A model generated the notes under the pieces. That model made no database searches. It was not told the origin of the DNA and saw only the letters and a program-made list of their open reading frames with translations. DNA of 64,000 nucleotides from CAWBRT01 sp963696525. Lineage in GTDB: Bacteria > Acidobacteriota > Terriglobia > Terriglobales > Acidobacteriaceae. Of this stretch, positions 45,978 to 54,866 are shown piece by piece. Position 1 is the first letter of the stretch; every line of letters starts with the position of its first letter. The stretch is from positions 310,001 to 374,000 of the forward strand of contig CAVOKO010000011.1 of NCBI GenBank assembly GCA_963696525.1, given 5' to 3'. The translations under genes were made by a program, and so were the position numbers.

Positions 45978-46951
45978 CTACTGCTGTTCGATTCCTTCGG
46001 GAGTAAATGTAATGATTCGCCTGGCGTTGGTTGGACCGATCCGTCCCAAGGACTGGCCATTGAAGGTCACGTCAATTCCTGCCGGATTCCCCGCCACCAC
46101 CACCAAACGATCCCGGGCCTGGAAACTCCGCTCCTTTTTGTCCGATGACTCAGGGTCCATGGTGTCTGCCATCACCTGCTTCCCGTCCACCTGAATCGAC
46201 ACCCAGCAGCGCTGTTTGGCGGTTAATACCAGGGAAATACTCTTGGCTGCCGCTTTCTTCTTCTTTCCCCCATCGCCGCGGCGTCCGCAGTCATGGCTGG
46301 CTTGCTGACCTCGGCCAGCGTCACCGGCGGCTGCGGCAGACCAACGGTCGCCAGTGGAGGCGCGGAGTTCTGGGAGCCTCCCGGAGTAGCACTACCATTG
46401 ATGACCTGGGCAGGGTTCGCGGACAGCGAGGAAGCAGCTTGCGCATTCGAGGCGGCCTGCACCGGCTGCGGAAGCGAAGACTGAAGAGCAGTCATACTGG
46501 CCGGTTGCAAACTCTGTTTCCGCACTTCCACCCGGTGCGCCACCCATCTCTTCAGATAAGGCCATCCGCCAACCGAGGCGCTGACCAGGGCAAAGACAGT
46601 CACCAAGCTCCAAACCAGGGTCGTCGCGCCATGCCTGCGGGTGCCGTATCCGACATCGCGTGAAGCTTCGAACTGCCTGGCTACCACGTAAATATTGACT
46701 TCGCTTGAGGACTCCAACTCCTGGTTGGCCGCCAGGTAATCGCCGACGGCCTGCTCTTCGTCGATCCCAACATAGTGGGCGTAGGCCCTGACAAAGCCCT
46801 TGTTGAAGATGCCCCCAGGCAGTTGACTGAATTTCTCTTCTTCCAGAGCGCGCAGATTGCGGGTGCCGATTTTGGTGGCTACGGCAACTTCTTCGAGCGT
46901 AATGCCGCGTAGTTCGCGCTCACGCCGCAGTTTTTCGCCAAACTGACCCAC
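45978..46951 (-). pseudogene. RodZ-like cytoskeletal HTH membrane protein, one frameshift
   Basis: The gene encodes a RodZ-type protein: an N-terminal Cro-like helix-turn-helix (GEKLRRERELRGITLEEVAVATKI...RNLRALEEE), a transmembrane segment (about residues 110-130, TTLVWSLVTVFALVSAS), a Pro/Gln/Ser-rich linker and a C-terminal DUF4115 domain (CWVSIQVDGKQVMADTM ... GQSLGRIGPTNARRIITF). The two parts are in different frames. The shift lies between 46205 and 46275, at a GGGGGAAAGAAGAAG run, and behaves as one missing base. The start is GTG 46951 with GAGAGGG upstream. RodZ links MreB to the membrane, and mreBCD lie 1.5-5 kb away. A homopolymer sequencing error is quite possible. Confidence 0.75.
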
Positions 46952-47208
46952 GTATGCCCTCTCGCCGGTGCAAGTTCTTCTCGCATAATAGGATTGCATT
47001 CGGTGCAAGTCAAACGGGAAAATGCAGTTAAATTGCCGTTTGCGGTGCAGAAAGCGCGCCCCGGGAACCAATCCGGGGCCAAGATCGACTCCTCCCGCCC
47101 GAAAACCTGTGCCCTATGGCCCCTTTGGGCGAGTTGCCTGTTCTGCCATGGGGACCCTATAATACCCTGCCACTCCTGTTCTCTGAGAAAAGAGCGTTTA
47201 CTTTACCC
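46952..47208. other. divergent promoter region rodZ-like / GGDEF
   Basis: This 257-bp stretch separates two divergently transcribed genes and must hold promoters for both. A CCTATAAT-type element near 47156-47163 (ccctataatacc) is a good -10 candidate for the cyclase; no perfect -35 was assigned. Confidence 0.4.
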
Positions 47209-48261
47209 ATGGCTGAAGGCTCTGAGATCGATAACTCACGGCACCACCAGCAGCTGAGCATCTTTCATGACGTCGCGAAAGCGCTCACCTCCTCGCTGAA
47301 TCTCGATTCCATTCTGCAGACCATCATGGATAAAGTCGCGGCCTACTTCAAGCCCGATACATGGTCTCTGCTCATGGTGGACGAGCAGAAGCAGGAACTT
47401 TATTTTGCCATCGCGGTCGGCGATGCGGCCGATGTGCTCAAGCCGGTGCGTTTGCGGATCGGCGAAGGCATCGCCGGCTGGGTCGCCAAACACGGCGAAC
47501 CGCTTCTCATCCCCGACGTTTACACCGACCCACGATTCGCCAAGCGTGTCGACCAGCTGACCAAGTGGCACACGCGCTCGATCATCTGCATGCCGCTCTG
47601 TTCCAAACAGCGCGTGCTGGGAGTCATTCAGCTGGTCAACGTCGAGATGACGGGGTTCGGCGATTCCGAGCTGCTGCTGATGCGCGCCATGGCCGACTAT
47701 GCGGCCATCGCCATCGATAATGCCCGTGCCGTCGAACGCATTCAGGAGCTGACAATCACCGACGATTGCACCGGCCTGTATAATGCGCGCCACCTCTACA
47801 AGACTCTGGATACAGAGGTCAATCGCTCGGCACGCTTCGGCTATCAGTTCAGCGTTCTGTTCCTCGACCTCGACTACTTCAAGCGGGTGAACGATACCCA
47901 TGGCCACCTGGTCGGCAGCCGTCTGCTCGGCGAAGTCGGCGTCGTCATCAAGTCTTACTTGCGGATGATCGATTGCGCCTTCCGCTATGGCGGCGACGAA
48001 TTCGTGGTGCTGCTGCCCCAGACGGGTAAAGAGGCGGCGACCCTGGTGGCTAAACGTCTGCTGGAGATCTTTCGCAGCGCCGAGTTTTTGAAGAGCGAGG
48101 GACTGAATCTCAACGTCCGGGTGAGCATGGGCGTGGCCACCTATCCGGAAGACGCTAAAAATGCGCACGACATCATTCATCAGGCCGATGAAATGATGTA
48201 CGCGGTCAAGAACTCAACCCGCGACAGCATCAGCGTGGCCAAGGTGGGACTGATCTGCTGA
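47209..48261 (+). CDS. GAF-GGDEF diguanylate cyclase
   Basis: A 350-residue protein with a GAF sensor (about 28-172, including RIGEGIAGWVAKHGEPLLIPDV) and a GGDEF domain (about 185-345). The active site GGDEF (261-265, YGGDEFVVLLP) is intact, and the inhibitory I-site RxxD is present (R252 to D255), so it should make cyclic-di-GMP with product feedback. There are no membrane segments. ATG 47209 is chosen because the preceding 31 codons have no family similarity. The stop overlaps the terminal repeat of the 146-bp dispersed element. A PilZ protein at 37051 is a possible effector. Confidence 0.92.
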   Translation: MAEGSEIDNSRHHQQLSIFHDVAKALTSSLNLDSILQTIMDKVAAYFKPDTWSLLMVDEQKQELYFAIAVGDAADVLKPVRLRIGEGIAGWVAKHGEPLLIPDVYTDPRFAKRVDQLTKWHTRSIICMPLCSKQRVLGVIQLVNVEMTGFGDSELLLMRAMADYAAIAIDNARAVERIQELTITDDCTGLYNARHLYKTLDTEVNRSARFGYQFSVLFLDLDYFKRVNDTHGHLVGSRLLGEVGVVIKSYLRMIDCAFRYGGDEFVVLLPQTGKEAATLVAKRLLEIFRSAEFLKSEGLNLNVRVSMGVATYPEDAKNAHDIIHQADEMMYAVKNSTRDSISVAKVGLIC

Positions 48262-48402
48262 AAAACCCGTAGCCGTCATCCTGAGGTCACGCCGGTTTTG
48301 CGCGAGTGAAGGATCTGCTTTGCTTGCAACGGGCGCAAACAGCAGGTCCTTCGCTGCCGCTGCGCTCAGGATGACCCCCTCGAAAAAGAGTTTTTCCTCA
48401 GC
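48257..48402. repeat. 146-bp dispersed palindromic repeat, copy B (inverted)
   Basis: On the minus strand it follows copy A (28144-28289) closely over its whole length: GAAAAACTC edge, tttcgaggg, ctgctgtttgcgc, gttgcaag, aaagcagat, ctcgcgcaaaa, aggatgac and gtttttcagc. It fills the gap between the convergent cyclase and mreD genes and overlaps the cyclase stop codon. Confidence 0.75.
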
Positions 48403-48405
48403 TTG

Positions 48406-48924
48406 CTAGACCCGTTGCTTGAAGCGGTCGAGCAAGAAGAACAGCACAACTCCGATCAGCGAGTCCAGCAGAGCGCCCAGCAGTTGATGTCCCCAATACC
48501 AGGTGATCGGTTCGTTGGCCAAGCCGCGCATGATACCGAAGTAGATCACTTGGTGTATCAGGTAGAAGACGTAAATCAGTAGAAACCGCGAGCCCGGCTG
48601 ATCGACATCGATCTTGACTCCGAGCGAAGAGGCGAGAAAGCCGATCACGGTCTTGGCTATTCCGTTGACGCCGATGGGGTGCTGCGTCAGCGCGTCCTGC
48701 GCCAATCCGATCAGGCATCCCGTGGTCAAACCGGTGATCGGATTGCGGCGCGATATGGCAAAAAAAATCGTTACCACCAGCGGCAGATCGAGAATGCGGA
48801 GGGCGCTCACCCGGACTGGAATGAATCCCTGCAGGAACAAGACCAGCAGCGGTACGCCAATCGCAACTGCCCAGGAGAAGCGGTAGACTTCAACCTGCTC
48901 GCGAGATGTGTAACTGATGTTCAC
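48406..48924 (-). CDS. mreD: rod-shape-determining protein MreD
   Basis: A 172-residue membrane protein with five or six hydrophobic segments, matching MreD in size and topology (ILDLPLVVTIFFAISRRNPITGLTTGCLIGLAQDAL is the recognisable core). It is part of the elongasome that directs lateral wall synthesis with MreB and MreC. It starts 11 bp after the mreC stop, so the genes are an operon. The order mreB-mreC-mreD is conserved; pbp2/rodA, which often follow, are absent, replaced by the repeat and the cyclase. Confidence 0.85.
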   Translation of the reverse strand: MNISYTSREQVEVYRFSWAVAIGVPLLVLFLQGFIPVRVSALRILDLPLVVTIFFAISRRNPITGLTTGCLIGLAQDALTQHPIGVNGIAKTVIGFLASSLGVKIDVDQPGSRFLLIYVFYLIHQVIYFGIMRGLANEPITWYWGHQLLGALLDSLIGVVLFFLLDRFKQRV

Positions 48925-48935
48925 GCCTGCATCGC

Positions 48936-50153
48936 CTATGGAGTATCTTCGCCGCCCGCTGCCGGCTTTGCAGTTTCAACCGTGGACTTTGCCGGCTGGG
49001 GGTGGGTTGCCTTCGGTTTGACCACCGTCCCATTACTGGGCGATGCGGCGGGCTTCGCGGCGGCCGCGCCCGCAGCGGCTGGCTTGCCGCTCGCCGGGCC
49101 CGGCACAGCTACCGAAGGTTTAGGGTTCACGGCAGGTCTTGGCGCAACGGCGCCACCAGGCGTGCTTGCCACCGGCACCGCGGGGGCAGTTGACGAAGGG
49201 ACGGGCGCGGTGCCGCTGGGCGCGGAATTCGGAGTGGTCCCGGCGGGCTTATCAGGCACCGAAGGCAATCGCTGGGCAAGAATGTCGGAGGCACGAATTG
49301 GACCAAGACCCGTGGTGTCGGCTTCCTTCTCCGTGACCTTGGTGATGACCAGCACTTCTTCCAGGCGGCCGAGGCTCGCCGAGGGCGTCACCCGCACGTT
49401 GAGAAAAAGATCTTTGCCGGGGCTGACCGAAGCGACTTTGCCGACTGGCAAACCTTTCGGGAAGATGCGATCGCCGCCGCTGGTGATGACGTCCTCGCCC
49501 GGCACGACGCTTTCGTCGGCCATGATGTAGGCCAGATTAGGGTTCCCCTGCGGCTGGCCTTTGAGGATGCCCTGCAATCTCGATTTCACCAAGGTGGCGC
49601 CGACTCCGCTGGTCTGATCCGTAATCTCCAGCACCTGCGAAGTGGACGGGTAGACGCGCAGCACTTTGCCGACGATTCCTTCAGGCGTAATGACAGCCAT
49701 GTTGGACTCGATGCCATGGTTCGAACCGCGGTCGATGTAGATGATGCGTGAGGTCTCCGAACCGCTGGACCCGATCACTTGCGCGGCCACCGTTTTGGAA
49801 ATGTATTGCTCTTTGAACTCGAGCAGCGCCTGGATGCGGCGCGCCTGGGCCGCATCCTGCTCCAGGCGAATCTGCTCCAACCGCATGGCCTCGATCTGCT
49901 CGCGCAACGCGACATTTTCGTGGCGCACTCCACGCAGGTAGAAATAGTCGCTCCAGGCGTGGCGAATTCCTTGTTCGGAATGAACGAAGCCACGCTCGAA
50001 GGGAGTGACAAGCGCCACCGCCCATTGCCGTATCAGCCGCACCGGGCCACTCTCCGTCGGCCGCCGGATCTGCGTCGCCAAGCCAAGGATTTGCGCCACC
50101 AGCACAACGGCGAGGATAGTCGCATTCTTGTGCCGGGCGAAAAAGGATTCCAT
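48936..50153 (-). CDS. mreC: rod-shape-determining protein MreC
   Basis: A 405-residue MreC: a short cytoplasmic start, one membrane anchor (NATILAVVLVAQILGLA), a coiled coil (about 75-110, VRHENVALREQIEAMRLEQIRLEQD) and the beta-barrel pair (SSGSETSRIIYIDRGSNHGIESNMAVITPEGIVGKVLRV; VVPGEDVITSGG.RIFPKGLPVGKV). The last roughly 120 residues are a Pro/Ala/Lys low-complexity tail not found in ordinary MreC (about 280-300 residues). It lies in the periplasm and organises wall enzymes. The tail might contact peptidoglycan; that is inference. Confidence 0.9.
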   Translation of the reverse strand: MESFFARHKNATILAVVLVAQILGLATQIRRPTESGPVRLIRQWAVALVTPFERGFVHSEQGIRHAWSDYFYLRGVRHENVALREQIEAMRLEQIRLEQDAAQARRIQALLEFKEQYISKTVAAQVIGSSGSETSRIIYIDRGSNHGIESNMAVITPEGIVGKVLRVYPSTSQVLEITDQTSGVGATLVKSRLQGILKGQPQGNPNLAYIMADESVVPGEDVITSGGDRIFPKGLPVGKVASVSPGKDLFLNVRVTPSASLGRLEEVLVITKVTEKEADTTGLGPIRASDILAQRLPSVPDKPAGTTPNSAPSGTAPVPSSTAPAVPVASTPGGAVAPRPAVNPKPSVAVPGPASGKPAAAGAAAAKPAASPSNGTVVKPKATHPQPAKSTVETAKPAAGGEDTP

Positions 50154-50206
50154 AAAGACAGTTTCAAGTTTCGAATTTCAAGTTTCCAGTGGCAAGGTTC
50201 GAAACT

Positions 50207-50226
50207 CGAAACTTGAAACTCGAAAC
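50207..50226. repeat. 20-bp dispersed repeat, second copy
   Basis: Identical to 38979-38998. It is part of a larger imperfect palindrome at 50158-50226, built from GTTTCAAGTTTCGA and its complement. Confidence 0.6.
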
Positions 50227-50237
50227 CGCTTTTCTTC

Positions 50238-50282
50238 TACTCGATTGATATTTTTCTCAGCAGCTTGAAGTCGCTCAGCATC
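50238..50282. repeat. 45-bp duplication of the mreB 3' end
   Basis: This block matches 50374-50418 (last codons of mreB plus part of the stop) at 43 of 45 positions. It is a direct repeat 136 bp away in the mreC-mreB gap. Its translation would repeat the MreB C-terminus (SDFKLLRKISIE). Confidence 0.8.
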
Positions 50283-50372
50283 GTTTTTCTGAGGGCTCCG
50301 CAACGCTTGCGGCTGCTTCGCCCTCGCCTGCGGCGCGAGCTTTTCGGCTCGCGTCCTCGGCTCACCCGCCAC

Positions 50373-51392
50373 TTACTCGATCGATATTTTTCTCAGCAGC
50401 TTGAAGTCGCTCAACATCTTGCCCGTGCCAAGCACGACGCTCGCCAGCGGATCGTCGGCAATGGAAACCGGCAGGCCGGTTTCCTCGCGGATGCGCTTGT
50501 CAAGATTTTTGAGCAAGGCACCGCCGCCGGTGAGGACGATGCCGCGGTCACTGATGTCCGCCGAAAGTTCAGGGGGCGTGCGTTCCAGCGCCACGCGAAT
50601 CGCGTTGACGATGGTCGAAACCGATTCGCTGAGGGCTTCACGTATTTCGCCGTCGTCCACGGTGAGGGTCTTGGGCACGCCCTCGATGAGGTTGCGGCCT
50701 TTGACTTCCATGGTCAGCGGCTTTTCCAGCGGGAAAGCCGAACCCACCTCGATCTTGATCTGCTCCGCCGTACGCTCGCCGATCAGCAGGTTGTACTTGC
50801 GCTTCAGGTAGTTCATGATCGACTCGTCCATCTGGTTGCCGGCCATACGCACCGAGCGCGAGTAGACGATGCCGCTGAGCGAAATCACCGCGATATCGGT
50901 GGTACCGCCGCCGATATCAACCACCATGTTGCCGCTGGGTTCGGTAATCGGCAAACCCGCGCCGATTGCCGCCACCATTGCCTGCTCCACCAGATGCACT
51001 TCGCTGGCCTTGGCGCGATATGCCGAATCCATGACGGCGCGCTTTTCGACCTGCGTGATCTCCGACGGCACTCCGATCACAATGCGCGGATGCACCAGCA
51101 TCTTGCGGTTGTGCGCCTTCTGGATGAAGTAGTTCAGCATCTTTTCGGTGTGGCGGAAGTCGGCGATCACACCGTCCTTCATCGGTTTGATGGCGACGAT
51201 GTTGCCGGGCGTTCGTCCCAGCATCTCCTTGGCTTCCTTGCCGACCGCTTCCACCTCATTGGTGTTGCGATTGACGGCGATGATGGAAGGTTCGTTGACA
51301 ACAATCCCCTTGCCTTTGGCGAAGACAAGCGTGTTGGCTGTTCCCAAGTCAATGGCGAGATCGCTGGAAAACATGCTGAACAGCGAACGCAT
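50373..51392 (-). CDS. mreB: rod-shape-determining protein MreB
   Basis: A 339-residue actin-fold ATPase. Motifs: phosphate-1 DLGTANTLVF, connect-1 and IGVPSEITQVEKRAV, phosphate-2 MVVDIGGGTTDIAVIS, adenosine GIVLTGGGALLKNLD. The length is canonical. Filaments on the membrane guide elongation of rod-shaped cells. First gene of the mreBCD operon. Unusually, a 45-bp copy of its 3' end lies downstream, leaving a 219-bp gap before mreC where most genomes have a few bases. Confidence 0.97.
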   Translation of the reverse strand: MRSLFSMFSSDLAIDLGTANTLVFAKGKGIVVNEPSIIAVNRNTNEVEAVGKEAKEMLGRTPGNIVAIKPMKDGVIADFRHTEKMLNYFIQKAHNRKMLVHPRIVIGVPSEITQVEKRAVMDSAYRAKASEVHLVEQAMVAAIGAGLPITEPSGNMVVDIGGGTTDIAVISLSGIVYSRSVRMAGNQMDESIMNYLKRKYNLLIGERTAEQIKIEVGSAFPLEKPLTMEVKGRNLIEGVPKTLTVDDGEIREALSESVSTIVNAIRVALERTPPELSADISDRGIVLTGGGALLKNLDKRIREETGLPVSIADDPLASVVLGTGKMLSDFKLLRKISIE

Positions 51393-51964
51393 GTTGGCGA
51401 AGCGGGAGCCGGAATGATAACCGTTGTGATGACATTACTGAACGTTTCTCTCTGAGTACAAGTGATCTCTAAGCACAAGCGGACACACCACGTTATCCCA
51501 TGCCCCCGCTTTTTCGCCTACCATGAAAACCCTATGCGCGGGAAAGGAATAATCCGAGACGGTGCCGTATGGGCCGATCTGAGCTAAAAAGTACCCTAAG
51601 CTATTGTAGCGGAAACAGGAGCACTCAAGGTCAAATTAACGCTACGCACTCTGGATTTTACGGATCGACTCCAGAAACGGCGTCCGGCTGGGGAAAAAAC
51701 TGTCAGTCCCAAGATGGGATGGGCCTCGCCGGTGAACCTCACGGCAGAGGGACGGACTCGGAGCACCAACCCGGGTTTTCTATATTGCAAAAGCCAGATT
51801 TAATCACTTTGAGATTGCGCGCATCTTCGCGGGTGCGGAAAAATGGCGATTCTCGCCCTCAATATTCGCAAAGGCATTACAGGGTTGCAGCCCAAGCAGA
51901 ATTGCCGACCGAATGGCGCTGCATTTTGCTTACAATAGACGCGAGAGAGACGCGGGGGTGGTTT
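51393..51964. other. 572-bp intergenic region with candidate RNA
   Basis: It lies between divergent mreB and the aldehyde dehydrogenase. The open frame that reads into the dehydrogenase from 51569 shows no protein-like pattern. The region contains a compact set of complementary stems at 51682-51757, described separately; nothing else was recognised. Confidence 0.4.
51682..51757 (+). ncRNA. candidate structured RNA or leader element
   Basis: Three nested pairings fit one multi-stem structure: outer GTCCG (51682-51686) with CGGAC (51753-51757); hairpin TCCCA-AGA-TGGGA (51707-51719); and a long hairpin CCTC-GCC-g-GTGA with TCAC-GGC-a-GAGG (51724-51750). All pairs are Watson-Crick. It lies about 210 bp upstream of the aldehyde dehydrogenase. 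I do not recognise it as a standard riboswitch. The orientation could be either. Confidence 0.35.
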
Positions 51965-53500
51965 ATGGCAACAATCGAGCAGCCTAAAACCAAGGGCGTT
52001 GCCGGCGCCAAGTCCAAGGTGTTTCGGAACTTCATCGCTGGCGAGTGGGTGGAGTCCGCTAGCCGCCAGACGTTCGAGAACTTGAACCCGGCGGACAGCC
52101 GCGAGGTGGTCGGCATTTTCCAGCGTTCGGGCCAGGCGGAGGTCGATGCCGCCGTGGCTGCCGCCAGCGCAGCCTTCGACAAGTGGCGGCTGGTGCCCGC
52201 GCCCCGGCGGGCTGAGATCGTCTTCCGGGCCGCATCCATCCTGGAAAAGCGGAAAGAACAGTTTGCCCGCGACATGACTCGGGAGATGGGCAAGGTCCTG
52301 AAAGAAACCCGCGGCGATGTCCAGGAAGCGATCGATACCGGCTACTACATGGCGGGCGAGGGCCGCCGCCTGTTTGGCTTTACCACCCCGAGCGAGCTTC
52401 CCAACAAGTTTGCCATGTGCGTGCGCCAGCCCATCGGGGTGTGCGCGATGATCACGCCTTGGAACTTCCCGATGGCCATTCCATCGTGGAAGCTCTTCCC
52501 TGCCCTCGTGGCCGGCAACACCTGCGTCATTAAGCCTGCCCAGGACACGCCGCTTTCGGTGTTTAACTTTGTCGAGGCACTGACCGAAGCTGGAATCCCC
52601 GGAGGCGTGGTCAACATCGTTACAGGCTTTGGCGGTGAAGTCGGCGCCCCGCTCGCCGCGCATCCCGAAGTTCGTGCGGTTTCGCTCACCGGCTCCTCGG
52701 CGGTGGGACGGGTGGTGGGAGCAAGCTGCGCCGAGCAACTGAAACGCTGCTCGCTCGAGCTGGGAGGCAAGAACCCGATGATCGTGCTTGATGACGCCAA
52801 CCTCGAATTGGCGCTGGAAGGCGCGGTTTGGGGCGCCTTCGGCACTACCGGCCAGCGTTGCACGGCGACCAGCCGCATCATCGTGCAAAAAGGGGTCTAC
52901 ACCCGATTCGTCGCAGAACTGGTGGCTCGCGCCCGCCAGCTCAAGATCGGCAATGGCCTCGATGAAAGCATGGAGATGGGTCCGGCCATCAATGCCCGGC
53001 AGTTGCAAACTGATCTCGAATACATCGAGATCGGCAAAAGCGAGGGCGCCAAGCTGCTCTGCGGTGGCAAACGCCTTACCCGGGGCGAGTACGAACACGG
53101 CTTTTTCCTGGAGGCGACGGTATTCTCCGAGGTTCATCCCAAAATGCGGATTGCCCAGGAAGAGATCTTCGGTCCGGTGGTTTCGGTTATTCCCTGCGAC
53201 GATCTGGAGCACGCCATCGATGTCGCCAATGGCGTCGCTTACGGGCTCTCCTCGGCCATCTATACCAAAGATGTCAACCGCGCTTTCCTGGCCATGCGGG
53301 AGTTGAGCGCAGGCATTACCTACGTCAATGCACCCACGATTGGGGCCGAGGTACACCTGCCGTTTGGCGGAGTAAAAGCCACGGGAAACGGACATCGCGA
53401 AGGCGGAATCGGCGCTTTTGACTTTTTCACGGAGTGGAAAGCGGTGTATGTTGATTACTCCGACCGGCTGCAAAAAGCACAGATCGACCGACCAGATTAG
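51965..53500 (+). CDS. NAD(P)-dependent aldehyde dehydrogenase
   Basis: A 511-residue ALDH-superfamily enzyme. The oxyanion Asn is N167 (PWNFPMA), the general base is E266 (LELGGKNP) and the nucleophile is C299 (TGQRCTA). The substrate-end block reads YVNAPTIGAEVHLPFGGVKATGNGHREGG. It oxidises an aldehyde to an acid. The sequence is closest in feel to the ALDH7/AmaB and YcbD-like groups. It lies 148 bp before an aminotransferase gene in the same direction, suggesting joint amino-acid catabolism (transamination product oxidised), for example lysine or a related amine; that is inference. ATG 51965 is chosen since upstream codons are not ALDH-like. Confidence 0.92.
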   Translation: MATIEQPKTKGVAGAKSKVFRNFIAGEWVESASRQTFENLNPADSREVVGIFQRSGQAEVDAAVAAASAAFDKWRLVPAPRRAEIVFRAASILEKRKEQFARDMTREMGKVLKETRGDVQEAIDTGYYMAGEGRRLFGFTTPSELPNKFAMCVRQPIGVCAMITPWNFPMAIPSWKLFPALVAGNTCVIKPAQDTPLSVFNFVEALTEAGIPGGVVNIVTGFGGEVGAPLAAHPEVRAVSLTGSSAVGRVVGASCAEQLKRCSLELGGKNPMIVLDDANLELALEGAVWGAFGTTGQRCTATSRIIVQKGVYTRFVAELVARARQLKIGNGLDESMEMGPAINARQLQTDLEYIEIGKSEGAKLLCGGKRLTRGEYEHGFFLEATVFSEVHPKMRIAQEEIFGPVVSVIPCDDLEHAIDVANGVAYGLSSAIYTKDVNRAFLAMRELSAGITYVNAPTIGAEVHLPFGGVKATGNGHREGGIGAFDFFTEWKAVYVDYSDRLQKAQIDRPD

Positions 53501-53648
53501 AAAGCATTCGGCAGACGCGGGATGGGCGTCTCACAGGGATGCAGGGGTAATAAGGCCAAGAAAAGCATTGACAGAGCTGGGTCACCGGTTTTTCCCACCG
53601 GCGCAGGGAGACAATTCCTGTCAGCCGACTCTGGAAGAAGGGCAGTAA

Positions 53649-54860
53649 ATGGCAACCAATTCAGCTTGTGAAATCCTCGCGGCCTCGCGTATGGAAAACG
53701 TCAACTATGCGATCCGCGACTTGGTGGTGATCGCTGACCAGATTGCGCGCGAGGGCAAGGAGATTCTTTATCTCAACATCGGAGACCCCTGTCTTTACGG
53801 CTTCAGGACACCGCCGCACATGATCGAAGCCGCTCATAAGGCGATGACGGACGGCATCAATGGTTACGGAAACTCGCTGGGCTTGAACTCGGCCGTACAG
53901 GCCATCCGCAACGAAGCCGAAGGCAGAGGCTTCGAGAGCATCCAGGGTGTGTTCGTCACCATGGGCTCGGGTGAGGCGGTCGACGCTTGCCTGACGGCGC
54001 TGGTTAATCCGGGAGATAACGTGCTGACGCCGTGTCCCGATTATCCGCTCTACTCGGCCACCCTGGCGAAGAACAGTTGCGTGCTTACCTCGTATCGTTT
54101 GAAGGAAGAAGAGGGCTGGGAGCCTGACCTGGATGACATGGCCGCCAAGATCAACTCGCGCACCCGCGGCATTGTCATCATCAATCCCAACAATCCCACC
54201 GGGGCGGTTTATTCGCGCCGGACGCTGGAGGGAGTCGCCGAGTTGGCGCGCCGCAATAATCTGATCATCTTTTCCGATGAGATCTACGACCGTCTGATTC
54301 TGGACCCCACGGAAACTCACGTGGCCATCGCGACCCTGGCTCCCGACGTGCCAGTGGTGACCTTCAGCGGACTTTCCAAGGCCTATTGCTGCCCCGGCTG
54401 GCGTTTGGGATGGGGCATTGCCACCGGTCCGGACGACTCCCTCAAACCGTTCCTCGAAGGCGTTTACAAGCTGTTGCGGACACGGCTGTCGGCACCACAT
54501 CCGCTGCAATTCGCCATCAAACCCGCGCTCGAAGGGCCGCAAGATCACCTGCGGGAGATGAACCAAAAACTGCGCTGCCGCCGCGACCTCACCCAGAGGT
54601 GGTGCGAGGCAACGCCGCGAGTCAGTTGTGTCGCTCCGAAAGCGGCCTTCTACGCCTATCCGAAGCTCGACATACCGGACGACGATACGACCTTCGTGCG
54701 TGAGCTGCTGGAACAGACCCAGGTGCTGCTGGTTCACGGCGCCGGCTTTGGAGAAAAGTCAGGCACGGCTCACTGCCGAATCGTCTTCCTTCCCGAGGAA
54801 AAGCTCCTTACCACGGCATTCGCCAAGGTTTCCGAGTTCATGGCGGCACGCTACGCCTGA
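53649..54860 (+). CDS. PLP-dependent class I/II aminotransferase (AlaA-like)
   Basis: A 403-residue fold-type I aminotransferase. The PLP lysine is K244 (FSGLSKAY), with N182 (NPNNPTG), D210 and Y213 (SDEIYDR) and the phosphate-binding R252 (GWRLGWG). The N-terminal IRDLVVIADQIAREGKEILYLNIGDP matches alanine-type aminotransferases of the AlaA/alanine-glyoxylate group. It transfers amino groups between an amino acid and 2-oxoglutarate or pyruvate. GGAAGAAGGGCAG precedes the ATG. It probably forms a unit with the aldehyde dehydrogenase upstream. Confidence 0.9.
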   Translation: MATNSACEILAASRMENVNYAIRDLVVIADQIAREGKEILYLNIGDPCLYGFRTPPHMIEAAHKAMTDGINGYGNSLGLNSAVQAIRNEAEGRGFESIQGVFVTMGSGEAVDACLTALVNPGDNVLTPCPDYPLYSATLAKNSCVLTSYRLKEEEGWEPDLDDMAAKINSRTRGIVIINPNNPTGAVYSRRTLEGVAELARRNNLIIFSDEIYDRLILDPTETHVAIATLAPDVPVVTFSGLSKAYCCPGWRLGWGIATGPDDSLKPFLEGVYKLLRTRLSAPHPLQFAIKPALEGPQDHLREMNQKLRCRRDLTQRWCEATPRVSCVAPKAAFYAYPKLDIPDDDTTFVRELLEQTQVLLVHGAGFGEKSGTAHCRIVFLPEEKLLTTAFAKVSEFMAARYA

Positions 54861-54866
54861 GGGCGG

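Noticed and set aside
50265..51455. 396-codon open frame on the plus strand
   Set aside because: Antisense to mreB, His/Arg/Asp-rich shadow with no domain.
51660..51780. 6S RNA, SRP RNA or cobalamin riboswitch
   Set aside because: Conserved sequence boxes of these RNAs are missing, so only a generic structured-RNA call was kept.
51569..51964. N-terminal extension of the aldehyde dehydrogenase
   Set aside because: 132 upstream codons are in frame, but they show no ALDH similarity and cross the candidate RNA stems.
51800..53473. 557-codon open frame on the minus strand
   Set aside because: Antisense to the aldehyde dehydrogenase, composition typical of GC-rich shadow frames.
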